Shown: positions 42,842 to 52,195, counted from the first letter of the stretch. The stretch: DNA of 64,000 bases from 39-52-133 sp036523795 (GCA_036523795.1 DATDDN010000057.1:9568-73567); one strand, 5' to 3'. The notes: generated from the letters alone by a model not told the origin. Numbers and translations: made by a program.

Positions 42842-43417
42842 TCAGAAGTTATAGATGAGTCCGACTGATGCGCGAGTTAAATCAAGACCTGTATACGCTG
42901 TGTCATAAGTGGTTTTTCCCAAGCTTTCGTACTGTGCGCGTACGCCAACTTGTTTGTTGAAGTTGTACTGCGCGCCAATGCCGTAAATTACACTGCCAGT
43001 GATTGCATTTGAGCTTGTATTTGCAACACCATTCAGCGTTGTTGTGCCAGTGACAGCAGCTTTGCCCGACACAATTCCCAATCCAAGCTTGCCGAATAAT
43101 TCGAAGCTGTCGTTTACAGCATAAGTTCCTACGGCTACAGCACTCCACATGGATTGGCTATAGGTGAAAGTGCCAGTTCCACTGGCGCTGACTCGCGTTA
43201 CGTCACTGATTGCAGTGTAGCCACCTTCAACGGCCCAGACAGGGGAGAAATGGTAGCCTGCTGAAAGACTTGTTGAGCTTGGATTGTCCAGTGTCCAGTC
43301 AGCCATTGCCAAAGTCCCATAATCAATAGCGCCGTAAAAGGCGCCGCTGTTATCGGCAGCAAGAACTGGCGTTGCGACAAGAGCAGACAACAAGGCAACT
43401 GCTAGAATTTTTTTCAT
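42842..43417 (-). CDS. Outer-membrane beta-barrel protein, first of three
   Basis: A 191-residue protein with a signal peptide (about residues 1-20, Val-Leu-Ala-Ala-Asp). Alternating hydrophobic beta strands follow, and the C-terminal residue is Phe (Ile-Tyr-Asn-Phe), the outer-membrane assembly signature. The size and Gly-Tyr-His-Phe-Ser-Pro-Val-Trp-Ala-Val-Glu-Gly-Gly-Tyr pattern suit an eight-strand OmpA/OmpW-like porin-fold protein. Ligand and role are unknown. Codon composition is AT-richer than the core. Paralogues are at 43793 and 44406. Confidence 0.8.
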   Translation of the reverse strand: MKKILAVALLSALVATPVLAADNSGAFYGAIDYGTLAMADWTLDNPSSTSLSAGYHFSPVWAVEGGYTAISDVTRVSASGTGTFTYSQSMWSAVAVGTYAVNDSFELFGKLGLGIVSGKAAVTGTTTLNGVANTSSNAITGSVIYGIGAQYNFNKQVGVRAQYESLGKTTYDTAYTGLDLTRASVGLIYNF

Positions 43418-43750
43418 TTCTTTTCTTCCTGATTTTTATTTGAGGTTCAGCAAATGCAATTTACTCATATTCTTTTTCATGCCCAGAGTATGAGGTTAGA
43501 TATCATCGTTAAATGACCAAGTGAGGGAAAACTCAATCCAGAGCGGACTGAACCTTGGCAGCGTCTATCTTATGTCAGCTCGCAATATCTGCGGCACTGG
43601 CTAAACGGTATATGGTTTTTGCATGCATTATGTGCTAGCGACTCATAAGGATGGCGCTTGCTGCGGGGATGCAGTGGTCGACGCGGGGAGACGGTCGTCC
43701 GAATGAGATGCGAGGTAGTTCGGACTGCGGGCTTGCAGCGATCTGAAATG
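43418..43750. other. Gene-free spacer between barrel genes
   Basis: About 330 bp between the first barrel gene and the terminator of the second. No convincing coding frame, RNA gene or conserved repeat was seen; the short open frames are compositionally unlike genes. It should contain the promoter of the 42842-43417 gene. Confidence 0.5.
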
Positions 43751-43776
43751 AAAAAAGCCCGCCGAAGCGGGCTCGT
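43751..43776 (-). terminator. Rho-independent terminator of the second barrel gene
   Basis: On the minus strand GCCCGC with GCGGGC around a TTCG loop is followed by TTTTTT, 17 bp after the stop of the gene at 43793-44320. The UUCG tetraloop and T-run make this a strong terminator. Confidence 0.9.
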
Positions 43777-43792
43777 TTGGCCTTGGCGGTAA

Positions 43793-44320
43793 TCAGAAAT
43801 TGTAGACTGCGCCCACGGAAATGGTGCTTGCCGACATGCGTGGCGGGACGTTGTCAAAGTAGCCGTAATCTTCGTACTGCGCACGTACACTGAGCTGTCT
43901 GCTTACGTGAAATTGCGCGCCAATTCCGAACATCAGGCTGCTTTGCGAGTAGCTGGCAAGGGTGCCCCAGGCGTCAGCGTACTTCTCGCTGTTGTTGGCG
44001 ATGCCCAGTTTGCCGATCAGGTCGAATTGCGCATTCAGAGGCAGGCTGCCCACGGCTGCGATCTGCAATGAAGAAGCGGACAGGGTAATACCGTTCCATG
44101 TCGAATCGCCGAACATGGTGTAGCCGATTTCCGCAGCCAGCATAGGGCTGAAATGGAAGCCGCCAGCGATGCGCATCATGCCGGGGCTGGAGAATGGGCT
44201 TGTGTTGGTGTAGGTTGCCAGACCCAGATCGCCCGCAATATAGGCCTTGCCGGTATTGTCGGCGAGGGCGGGAGCGGCTACAAAAGTGGACAACAGTGCG
44301 GCAAGAGCAATTTTCTTCAT
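43793..44320 (-). CDS. Outer-membrane beta-barrel protein, second of three
   Basis: A 175-residue protein. The signal peptide (about residues 1-20, ending Ala-Leu-Ala-Asp) is followed by a barrel-like region with Gly-Gly-Phe-His-Phe-Ser-Pro-Met-Leu-Ala-Ala-Glu-Ile-Gly-Tyr near residue 55. The C-terminus Gly-Ala-Val-Tyr-Asn-Phe is an outer-membrane Phe terminus. It shares the Phe-Ser-Pro-x-x-Ala-x-Glu-x-Gly-Tyr motif with the first copy, so the two are paralogous. It has its own terminator. Function unknown. Confidence 0.82.
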   Translation of the reverse strand: MKKIALAALLSTFVAAPALADNTGKAYIAGDLGLATYTNTSPFSSPGMMRIAGGFHFSPMLAAEIGYTMFGDSTWNGITLSASSLQIAAVGSLPLNAQFDLIGKLGIANNSEKYADAWGTLASYSQSSLMFGIGAQFHVSRQLSVRAQYEDYGYFDNVPPRMSASTISVGAVYNF

Positions 44321-44356
44321 TTCATTTCCTTGGGTGGTTACTAATTCCAGGCGGCA

Positions 44357-44384
44357 TTAAAGAAGCCGGCATGAAGCCGGCTTT
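44357..44384 (-). terminator. Rho-independent terminator of the third barrel gene
   Basis: On the minus strand AAGCCGGC with GCCGGCTT around a 5-base loop is followed by a T-rich tail, about 20 bp after the stop of the gene at 44406-44888. Confidence 0.8.
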
Positions 44385-44405
44385 CCTGTTGCCTGCAGAG
44401 ATCGC

Positions 44406-44888
44406 TTAGAAGCGTACCAGTGCGCCGATATACAGGTTATCGGAGTAGTAGCTGTTGAGGTCCAGGCCGAGGCGGGCGCTGACTTGCGGGGTGAAGTCAT
44501 ATTGTGCGCCGCCACCCAGCACAAAGCTGTTGTCGGTGAATGTGTAGCCCCACACGGACACGGTTGTGTGAACCAGGCCGGCTTTGCCGAATACGGACAA
44601 GCCAGGCAGGCCTTGCAGGTTCAGCGGAACAGTGGCGACACCAAACAGGCCGAGGCTGTTTGCGCTGGCATAGTTGCCGCAGTTGGCCAGGCCGCAGCCG
44701 CTGTAGCCGGAGTGGCTGCCGTAGCTGGTGTATTCCAGTTGTCCTGCGAACATCTTGTTGAATTGATAGCCGCCCAGCACGGTCACGCCATCACCGACTT
44801 GCAGGCCAGCGTAGAACGGTGTTTCAGCAGAAGCAGGGGCTGCAAAAGCAGCCAGAAGCAACGATACAGCAGCGATAATTTTTTTCAT
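44406..44888 (-). CDS. Outer-membrane beta-barrel protein, third of three
   Basis: A 160-residue protein with a signal peptide (about residues 1-21). Tyr-Ala-Gly-Leu-Gln-Val-Gly-Asp-Gly is near residue 26, the remainder is Gly/Tyr-rich beta structure, and the C-terminus is Ala-Leu-Val-Arg-Phe. It has the same layout as the two adjacent barrel genes and again its own terminator. The ATG at 44888 is chosen because it begins the signal peptide; the frame is open ten codons further. About 215 bp without recognisable features separate it from dacB. Confidence 0.8.
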   Translation of the reverse strand: MKKIIAAVSLLLAAFAAPASAETPFYAGLQVGDGVTVLGGYQFNKMFAGQLEYTSYGSHSGYSGCGLANCGNYASANSLGLFGVATVPLNLQGLPGLSVFGKAGLVHTTVSVWGYTFTDNSFVLGGGAQYDFTPQVSARLGLDLNSYYSDNLYIGALVRF

Positions 44889-45104
44889 GATTTCCTTGGT
44901 GAGGTAAAAGCCGGGCAAACCGGCACAAGTTATTAGGCTTGGTTAAAAGCGGGCGCATTTTAGATCCATTGGGGCGAGATGGTGCAATATGGCCTGACAA
45001 GCGTATCGTGGGCTCCGACAAACGGATTATACGGGACGATCGGCGGATTGCCAGCGCCGACAGGCGGCGCTCTGTGATGTGTCGGGCCTCCGCCCGCGGT
45101 CGCG

Positions 45105-46631
45105 CTACTGCTGCTCCAGCCATTCAACCAGGGCATCCTGCGCCCGCTGGCCGGCCGCTGCGTTGGCATGATTGATGAGGAAGACCGTGATCCATTGCTT
45201 GCCGGTGCGCGAGTTGACGTAACCGGCAATGCTCTTCACACCTTCCAGCGAGCCGCTCTTGAGATGCGCGTGGCTGGTTGCGGGGCAATTGTCCAATCGT
45301 CTCCGCATGGTGCCGTCCACGCCGACGATGGGCAGAGAGGCTTCCACCTCGGCAGACAGCGGGCTTTGCTGCACGCTCTGCAGCAGCAGCGACATGCTGA
45401 GCGGGCTGATGCGTTCCTTGCGCGACAGGCCGGCGCCGTTCTCCAGCACCAGCTCCGGGAAGCTCAGCCCCTTGTGCGCCAGCCAGCTGCGTATGGCCTG
45501 GGTGCTACGGGCTATGCTTGCCGGGACGGCGGGGTGGATCAGGCCGTCCAGCGCAGCGCTGGCGTCGGCCTGGGCAAACGGCTGTGCCGGGACCGCGCTG
45601 GCGGCCTCTGCGCCAGGCTGCGTTTCGGGCTGGTCCATGCTGGGTGCAGGGCCGCCGTTGTTGGCGCCCAGGCTGAGAAACAGCTGGCGGGCCATCACAT
45701 TGTTGCTGAATTTGTTGATGTCGCGAATCAGCTCCGTCAGCGGCTGCGAGTAATGGGTGGAAAGCAATGTCGCACCGGCCGGCTTTACGCCTTCATGCGT
45801 GCCGCCGTGCAGGCGGCCGCCTACCTCCTGCCACACGTCACGAAACACCGCATCAAAATAGCGGCTGTGCGGCAGCAGGCTGAACGGCTTGTCGTGTTCT
45901 CCGCAATTGAGGGGGTAGTCGCCGCGCACCTGAATGGCGTCGCCCTGCAAGCGCACCTGTATGTTGTCGTCCCAGTCAGCGCAGTTGTGCCGCCCTCTGC
46001 GTACCACGCGATCATCCAGGGTGTAGCCGGCCAGCGCCGGTTCAGTGGTGACATTTACCCGGCTGTCGCCGCTGGGCATGAAGCGCAGGCGAATGGCGTT
46101 GAAGTTGAGCAGCAGCGCATCCGGCCCCACGTTGTAGGCGCGGCTGGGGTCGTTGTCGAAGGCGCCCGGGTCTATCTCTTCGGCCGCGAAGGCGCTGCGA
46201 TCCAGCACCAGGTCGCCGGTGATTTCACGCAGGCCGCGGTTGCGCAAATCATGCAGCCACATCCAGAATTGTTCCACGGTAATTTTGGGATCACCGTAGC
46301 CCTTGATGATCAGATTGCCGTGCAATACACCGTTTTCCAGTTGGCCATCCAGCCAGGCTTCCGTCTTCCAGCTGTAGGCCGGGCCGAGCAGCTCCAGTGC
46401 GGCATAGGTAGTGAGCAGCTTCATGGTCGACGCCGGACTCATCGGTCGCGCGGCATTGACCTGGATGAGCGGTTTCTCGGCCCCCAATTCGCGCACGACC
46501 ACCCCCACGCTGCTGACGGGAATGCGCGCATGATGCAGCGCATCCAGTACAGGCTGCGGCAAATCCATGGCGCGTGCAACAGGGCTGAACAGCAGGGTGG
46601 CGAGCAGCCACCGGGCATAAACGGGTTTCAT
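45105..46631 (-). CDS. dacB: D-alanyl-D-alanine carboxypeptidase/endopeptidase PBP4
   Basis: A 508-residue class C penicillin-binding protein. The signal peptide (about residues 1-21) is followed by the Ser-x-x-Lys motif in Pro-Ala-Ser-Thr-Met-Lys near residue 68, Ser-Asn-Asn in Lys-Phe-Ser-Asn-Asn-Val near 310, and Lys-Ser-Gly in Leu-Lys-Ser-Gly-Ser near 460. The large insertion between the first two motifs is characteristic. PBP4 trims D-Ala and cleaves cross-links in the periplasm. It is 13 bp downstream of bioA on the same strand. Confidence 0.93.
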   Translation of the reverse strand: MKPVYARWLLATLLFSPVARAMDLPQPVLDALHHARIPVSSVGVVVRELGAEKPLIQVNAARPMSPASTMKLLTTYAALELLGPAYSWKTEAWLDGQLENGVLHGNLIIKGYGDPKITVEQFWMWLHDLRNRGLREITGDLVLDRSAFAAEEIDPGAFDNDPSRAYNVGPDALLLNFNAIRLRFMPSGDSRVNVTTEPALAGYTLDDRVVRRGRHNCADWDDNIQVRLQGDAIQVRGDYPLNCGEHDKPFSLLPHSRYFDAVFRDVWQEVGGRLHGGTHEGVKPAGATLLSTHYSQPLTELIRDINKFSNNVMARQLFLSLGANNGGPAPSMDQPETQPGAEAASAVPAQPFAQADASAALDGLIHPAVPASIARSTQAIRSWLAHKGLSFPELVLENGAGLSRKERISPLSMSLLLQSVQQSPLSAEVEASLPIVGVDGTMRRRLDNCPATSHAHLKSGSLEGVKSIAGYVNSRTGKQWITVFLINHANAAAGQRAQDALVEWLEQQ

Positions 46632-46644
46632 GTGGGGTCAGGTG

Positions 46645-47961
46645 TCACACAAGTTTCTCGATGATTTTCAGGGTGCGTGCGGCGAGCAGGTCCATTTCGG
46701 CATCGCTGATGACGTAGGGCGGCATGAAGTACACCGTGTTGCCCATCGGTCGCAGCAGCAGTTCGTTTTCCAGGCCGAGCGCAAAGCAGCGCTGGGCAAA
46801 GTCTGCATGCGGTGTGTCTACCTCGAAGGCCCAGATCATGCCGCAGTGACGGAAGTGCTTGACCTTCGGGTGCTCGCGCAAGGGTGCGCAGGTCTGCATG
46901 AAGTAACTGGCCTTGCCGTGATTGACCTGCAGCACCTCGTCTTCTTCGAAAATGTCGAGGGTGGCGAGCGCGGCGCGGCAGGCCAGCGGGTTGCCGGTGT
47001 AGGAGTGCGAATGCAGGAAGCCGCGCGTCAGTTCGTCATCGTAGAAGGCCTGGTAGATCGGCTCCTGCGTCATCACCACGGACAGCGGCAGGTAGCCGCC
47101 GCTGATGCCCTTGGACAGCAGCAGGAAGTCGGGTGAGACATTGGCCTGCTCGCAGGCGAACAGCGTGCCGGTGCGCCCCATGCCGACGGCAATCTCATCG
47201 GCGATCAGGTGTACGTTGTAATGGTGGCAAAGCTCGCGCGCGCGCGCGAGGTAGATCGGGTGGTACATCGCCATGCCCGCAGCCCCCTGCACCAGTGGTT
47301 CGATGATCATCGCGGCCAGCTGCTGGTGATGCTGCTGCAGATAGGCTTCCAGCTGGGTGGCGCAGCGCAGCGCGTAGTGTGCTGCTGTTTCCCCCGGTGC
47401 GGCATCGCGCCAGTCCGGGCTGGGCACGGTGGCATTCTGCTTGATCAGGGTGCCGTAGGCATCCTTGAACAGGGCGACGTCGGTCACGCTCAGCGCGCCC
47501 AGGGTTTCGCCGTGGTAGCTGTGCTGCAGACTGATGAAATCGGTCTTTTGCGGCTGCCCGCTGTTGCGCCAGAAGTGCACGCTCATCTTGAGAGCGATCT
47601 CGGTGGCAGAGGCGCCGTCGGAGGCATAAAAACAGTGTCCCAGGCCCTTGGGTGCCAGTTGTGCGAGGCGTTCCGACAATTTCACCACCGGTTCATGAGT
47701 GAAGCCGGCCAGCATCACGTGTTCCAGTTTGCCGAGCTGGTCCACCAGTGCCGCATTGATGTGCGGATTGCAGTGCCCGAACAGGTTCACCCACCACGAG
47801 CTCACCGCATCCAGGTAACGCCTGTTCTCCTGGTCATACAGCCACACGCCGCTGCCGCGCGCGATCGGCACCAGCGGCAGGGTCTCATGGCGCTTCATCT
47901 GCGTGCACGGATGCCACACGGCAGCGCGGGATCGGGCAAGCAGTTCGGCATTGCGATGCAT
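46645..47961 (-). CDS. bioA: Adenosylmethionine-8-amino-7-oxononanoate aminotransferase
   Basis: A 438-residue PLP aminotransferase. Trp-His-Pro-Cys-Thr-Gln-Met near residue 15 and the Ser-Ser-Trp-Trp-Val-Asn-Leu-Phe-Gly-His segment near residue 52 distinguish BioA from other class III enzymes. Ser-Asp-Gly-Ala-Ser-Ala-Thr-Glu is near 112, and the PLP lysine is in Leu-Ser-Lys-Gly-Ile-Ser-Gly-Gly. It uses SAM as amino donor for biotin synthesis. The ATG at 47961, with GAGGAG upstream, was chosen over an open extension of 37 codons. No other bio genes are nearby. Confidence 0.95.
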   Translation of the reverse strand: MHRNAELLARSRAAVWHPCTQMKRHETLPLVPIARGSGVWLYDQENRRYLDAVSSWWVNLFGHCNPHINAALVDQLGKLEHVMLAGFTHEPVVKLSERLAQLAPKGLGHCFYASDGASATEIALKMSVHFWRNSGQPQKTDFISLQHSYHGETLGALSVTDVALFKDAYGTLIKQNATVPSPDWRDAAPGETAAHYALRCATQLEAYLQQHHQQLAAMIIEPLVQGAAGMAMYHPIYLARARELCHHYNVHLIADEIAVGMGRTGTLFACEQANVSPDFLLLSKGISGGYLPLSVVMTQEPIYQAFYDDELTRGFLHSHSYTGNPLACRAALATLDIFEEDEVLQVNHGKASYFMQTCAPLREHPKVKHFRHCGMIWAFEVDTPHADFAQRCFALGLENELLLRPMGNTVYFMPPYVISDAEMDLLAARTLKIIEKLV

Positions 47962-48226
47962 GGCTGGGCGCTCCTCTGAAAGCGGGTGTTGGGGACGGAT
48001 ATCGCAGCGGGCGACGCGTGCGGCCAGAATGGCGGGGATTATAGAGGAACTGCCCTGCGCGACCGGCAACAATTTGCCGTGCCGGAATGGGCTTGTTTCG
48101 GGCGCGGGTATTGTTGACTAAAACCGTCAGGATTAGGGTAGCATACGTCCTTTCGTTCGACGAGTGGCAATGGTCGCTTGTTGAATGATATTTCGCGACA
48201 CAAATAGATTTCTGGAGGATGTAGAG

Positions 48227-48463
48227 ATGACTGATGCAGTATGTGCAAAGAAGGGACCTTATAAGATGGAATTGGCGGCGGGCGATTATTACTGGTGCGC
48301 CTGTGGCCGCTCAAAGAATCAGCCTTTCTGCGATGGTTCGCACTCGGGAACGGATATTTCGCCGGTCAAATTTACCGTGGAGCAAAAGGAAACCAGATAC
48401 ATGTGCGGCTGCCGTGCCAGTAAGGGAGCGCCCTTCTGCGATGGCTCGCACAACCGTCTGTAA
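48227..48463 (+). CDS. Small dual-CDGSH iron-sulfur protein
   Basis: A 78-residue protein with two CDGSH motifs: Cys-Ala-Cys-x6-Pro-Phe-Cys-Asp-Gly-Ser-His (about residues 24-39) and Cys-Gly-Cys-x6-Pro-Phe-Cys-Asp-Gly-Ser-His (about 60-75). Each has the Cys3-His1 ligand set for a 2Fe-2S cluster. It lacks the membrane anchor of eukaryotic mitoNEET and is probably soluble, with redox or cluster-transfer roles. The ATG at 48227 follows GGAGG. It is monocistronic, with its own terminator. Confidence 0.92.
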   Translation: MTDAVCAKKGPYKMELAAGDYYWCACGRSKNQPFCDGSHSGTDISPVKFTVEQKETRYMCGCRASKGAPFCDGSHNRL

Positions 48464-48486
48464 TAGCTGTTCGGTTTTCATGTAAT

Positions 48487-48516
48487 CCGGCCCGCCTTGT
48501 GCGGGCCGGTTCATTT
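48487..48516 (+). terminator. Terminator of the CDGSH gene
   Basis: CCGGCCCGC with GCGGGCCGG, a perfect 9-bp stem around a 5-base loop, is followed by TTCATTT, 23 bp after the stop codon. Confidence 0.8.
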
Positions 48517-48561
48517 CAGGCCAAGCCTGGCGTTGCACGGACAAAGAATTGTTGCCGTGCA

Positions 48562-48588
48562 CTTGAAATAACGCGCCTCCGCCCCTAT
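48562..48588 (+). promoter_or_regulatory. Sigma-32-type heat-shock promoter of groESL
   Basis: CTTGAAA (48562-48568) lies 13 bp upstream of CCCCTAT (48582-48588), close to the sigma-32 consensus CTTGAAA-N11-16-CCCCATNT. The -35 half is perfect and the -10 half is near consensus. It lies about 78 bp before groES. Confidence 0.8.
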
Positions 48589-48590
48589 CA

Positions 48591-48617
48591 TTGGCAGTCG
48601 CAGGCGCAGAGTGCTAA
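48591..48617 (+). promoter_or_regulatory. Degenerate CIRCE operator (HrcA site)
   Basis: TTGGCAGTC, nine bases, then GAGTGCTAA. The right half is a perfect CIRCE half-site and the left half has two mismatches from TTAGCACTC. It sits just downstream of the sigma-32-type -10 box, where bound HrcA would block transcription of groESL. Confidence 0.75.
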
Positions 48618-48666
48618 AACTTGCGCCGATGTTTTTTAATCGATTGTTTCTTAGGAGATAACAAGC

Positions 48667-48957
48667 ATGAAAATCCGTCCTTTGCACGACCGCGTAATCG
48701 TTAGACGCATGGAAGAAGAGCGCAAGACCGCATCCGGTATCGTGATTCCCGATGCTGCCACCGAGAAACCAGATCAAGGCGAAATCATCGCCGTGGGCAA
48801 CGGCAAGATGGGTGATGACGGCAAACTGCAGCCCATGAACGTGAAGGTGGGCGACAAAGTGTTGTTCGGCAAATATGCCGGCCAGACATTCAAGATGGAT
48901 GGCCAGGAATTCATGACGATGCGCGAAGACGACATCATCGGCGTCATCGAAGGCTAA
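48667..48957 (+). CDS. groES: Co-chaperonin GroES
   Basis: A 96-residue protein with Met-Lys-Ile-Arg-Pro-Leu-His-Asp-Arg-Val at the start and the mobile loop Glu-Glu-Glu-Arg-Lys-Thr-Ala-Ser-Gly-Ile-Val-Ile-Pro (about residues 17-29), as in the family. The heptameric lid of the GroEL folding chamber. An AGGAG site precedes the ATG. It is co-transcribed with groEL, 32 bp downstream, under a heat-shock promoter and a CIRCE-like operator. Confidence 0.98.
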   Translation: MKIRPLHDRVIVRRMEEERKTASGIVIPDAATEKPDQGEIIAVGNGKMGDDGKLQPMNVKVGDKVLFGKYAGQTFKMDGQEFMTMREDDIIGVIEG

Positions 48958-48989
48958 GCAGAATTTAACGAATCTCAGGAGAAATCAAC

Positions 48990-50633
<1,644 letters not shown>

Positions 50634-50879
50634 TTTGAACCTACTGCGCGACTCGATTCACCCGTAAAGGGTGGCCCGATGGTACCCGGTGGCTTTCGCC
50701 ACCACCCATTCGCTCGCGGCGTTGCGCGGTGTTGGCTCCGGCATCACGCGCTTTGCGCATGAGCCTGCACCGCAACTGCGTTGTCGAAATCCTCATGTAC
50801 TGCAAGTACACTCCGGTTTCTCCGCGCCGTGCGCCTTGCACTCGAGCCGCTCGCTACGGTTCAGGTGCATTGCTTCGAA
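50634..50879. other. Gene-free region after groEL with several small inverted repeats
   Basis: About 245 bp separate the groEL stop from the first terminator. It contains GGTGGC/GCCACC (about 50689-50704) and TGTACT/AGTACA, a perfect inverted repeat, at about 50798-50812. No credible coding frame was seen. It could be a long groEL 3' UTR or a dispersed repeat; nothing more specific can be stated. Confidence 0.5.
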
Positions 50880-50908
50880 CAAACCCCGCTACGGCGGGGT
50901 TTGTTTTT
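50880..50908 (+). terminator. Rho-independent terminator downstream of groEL
   Basis: CAAACCCCGC with GCGGGGTTTG, a 10-bp stem around a 4-base loop, is followed by TTTTT. It is strong and is the first plausible end for the groESL transcript. Confidence 0.88.
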
Positions 50909-50937
50909 GTGATGACGACTCGCCCAAGCCGGATGGT

Positions 50938-50965
50938 TTGCATAAATCCTGTTTGCCGCTATAAT
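50938..50965 (+). promoter_or_regulatory. Promoter of the tRNA-Phe gene
   Basis: TTGCAT (50938-50943), a 16-bp spacer, then a perfect TATAAT (50960-50965), followed by a GC-rich GCGCG discriminator typical of stringently controlled stable-RNA promoters. It lies 45 bp before the mature tRNA 5' end. Confidence 0.75.
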
Positions 50966-51009
50966 GCGCGACTTCGCGAAATCGCAAGATGGTTTCGAAG
51001 TGCGAATTT

Positions 51010-51085
51010 GGCTCGGTAGCTCAGTCGGTAGAGCAGAGGATTGAAAATCCTTGTGTCGGTGGTTCGATTCCGCCCCGAGCCACCA
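51010..51085 (+). tRNA. tRNA-Phe (GAA)
   Basis: A 76-nt cloverleaf. Acceptor GGCTCGG pairs with CCGAGCC. The D-arm has AGCTCAGTCGGTAGAGC, the anticodon loop TTGAAAA has GAA, and the T-arm is GGTGG-TTCGATT-CCGCC. ACCA follows, so CCA is encoded. It decodes UUU/UUC. The anticodon stem AGGAT/ATCCT is intact. Confidence 0.97.
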
Positions 51086-51097
51086 AATAAGCAAAGA

Positions 51098-51123
51098 GGC
51101 CTGCAGAAGATGCAGGCTTTTTT
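51098..51123 (+). terminator. Terminator of tRNA-Phe
   Basis: CCTGCA with TGCAGG around GAAGA is followed by CTTTTTT, 13 bp after the tRNA. It resembles the terminators at 51279 and 52196. Confidence 0.88.
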
Positions 51124-51192
51124 CATCCCTAGCCGTTCAGAGGTTTAGGAGAAGTAGGGGCAGGGCTGTACAGGCCTCTACAAACGGGTTTG

Positions 51193-51269
51193 GGAGTGGT
51201 AGTTCAGTTGGTTAGAATACCGGCCTGTCACGCCGGGGGTCGCGGGTTCGAGTCCCGTCCACTCCGCCA
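51193..51269 (+). tRNA. tRNA-Asp (GTC)
   Basis: A 77-nt cloverleaf. Acceptor GGAGTGG pairs with CCACTCC. The anticodon loop CTGTCAC has GTC, the T-arm is GCGGG-TTCGAGT-CCCGT, and GCCA gives an encoded CCA end. It decodes GAU/GAC. It may be transcribed separately from tRNA-Phe, which has its own terminator. Confidence 0.97.
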
Positions 51270-51278
51270 ACACACAAA

Positions 51279-51306
51279 AGGCCTGCAGAGATGCAGGCCT
51301 TTTTGT
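51279..51306 (+). terminator. Terminator of tRNA-Asp
   Basis: AGGCCTGCA with TGCAGGCCT around a GAGA loop (9-bp stem) is followed by TTTTG TTTTC, 10 bp downstream of the tRNA. Confidence 0.9.
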
Positions 51307-51376
51307 TTTCTACAAATGCCCCATTTTTTCTTCAATTTCTCCGAAAATTGGGGCAAGCCCGTTGGCCATCTGTACA

Positions 51377-52165
51377 ATGATTCAGGAAGAAAATACTCCA
51401 ATTTATCCATGTATGACAGAAGAAGGTTACACAGCTACAGTTGATTACGAGCATATAGATGTTGCTCTAAAATCGTTCTGGTTGCCCTTCAACGAGCTAG
51501 TGAGCGAAATGGACTCGTTTGTACCACGGCCCTTGTCGGACTTCGCAGACAAGCAGAACGCCTTGTCTGCTCATCTTAGGGGCATGAATCCTAATATGTC
51601 CGACGAAACGGCAAATGAGGAGGCAAGAAGGCTAGTCGCATCTTCTGAATCCGGTGACTGGCAGTTTTGGCGGCTATTCTCAGCCAGGCTGATGACAATG
51701 CACGTCACAGTCACGCTTCTCTCACAGGCACTGTGTGAGGCAGAAATAAATGCAATTCTGGCAACAGGGCTCCACGAAAAGGGTTTGGCTAAGCGATTTG
51801 AGAAAATTGAGAGGGACAGCCTGAAGATAAAATGGCTAAAGCACCCCAAAATTTTCGCTCCAGAATATGAGTTAAAAGAGGATTCGGCGCTGTTCGAAAC
51901 CCTGAGTCACCTAATATCGCAACGTAATGCTTGGATGCACCACAAGATTCAATTGAGGGTTGGGGAAAAAGAAATTCTGGAAGGGTCAAAGCTAAAGAGG
52001 CTCTCATATCAGGAGAACGTATATTGGATAAAACGCTACTTTAGTCTGCCCTATGATCTTGCGGCTCACATGCTCGCACAGTCTCGACAAATGACGGCGT
52101 TCCTTATTTGTTACAACCGCTCACCAATTCCGGTCGCAGAAGCTCATAGCGAACAGGCCAGCTAG
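51377..52165 (+). CDS. Orphan AT-rich protein with an HEPN-like Rx4H motif
   Basis: A ~263-residue, mostly alpha-helical protein with no signal peptide. Near the C-terminal third it carries Arg183-Asn184-x-x-x-His188 within Ser-Gln-Arg-Asn-Ala-Trp-Met-His-His. This matches the Arg-polar-x3-His active-site motif of HEPN ribonucleases and related stress or antiviral proteins. No family was assigned with certainty. The gene is clearly AT-richer than its surroundings and has no good ribosome-binding site; ATG 51413 is an alternative start. It follows the tRNA-Asp terminator and ends before a near-copy of that terminator. No partner gene is adjacent. Confidence 0.6.
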   Translation: MIQEENTPIYPCMTEEGYTATVDYEHIDVALKSFWLPFNELVSEMDSFVPRPLSDFADKQNALSAHLRGMNPNMSDETANEEARRLVASSESGDWQFWRLFSARLMTMHVTVTLLSQALCEAEINAILATGLHEKGLAKRFEKIERDSLKIKWLKHPKIFAPEYELKEDSALFETLSHLISQRNAWMHHKIQLRVGEKEILEGSKLKRLSYQENVYWIKRYFSLPYDLAAHMLAQSRQMTAFLICYNRSPIPVAEAHSEQAS

Positions 52166-52195
52166 TTATTTATATGGGGTGATCTTGTGCAGATA

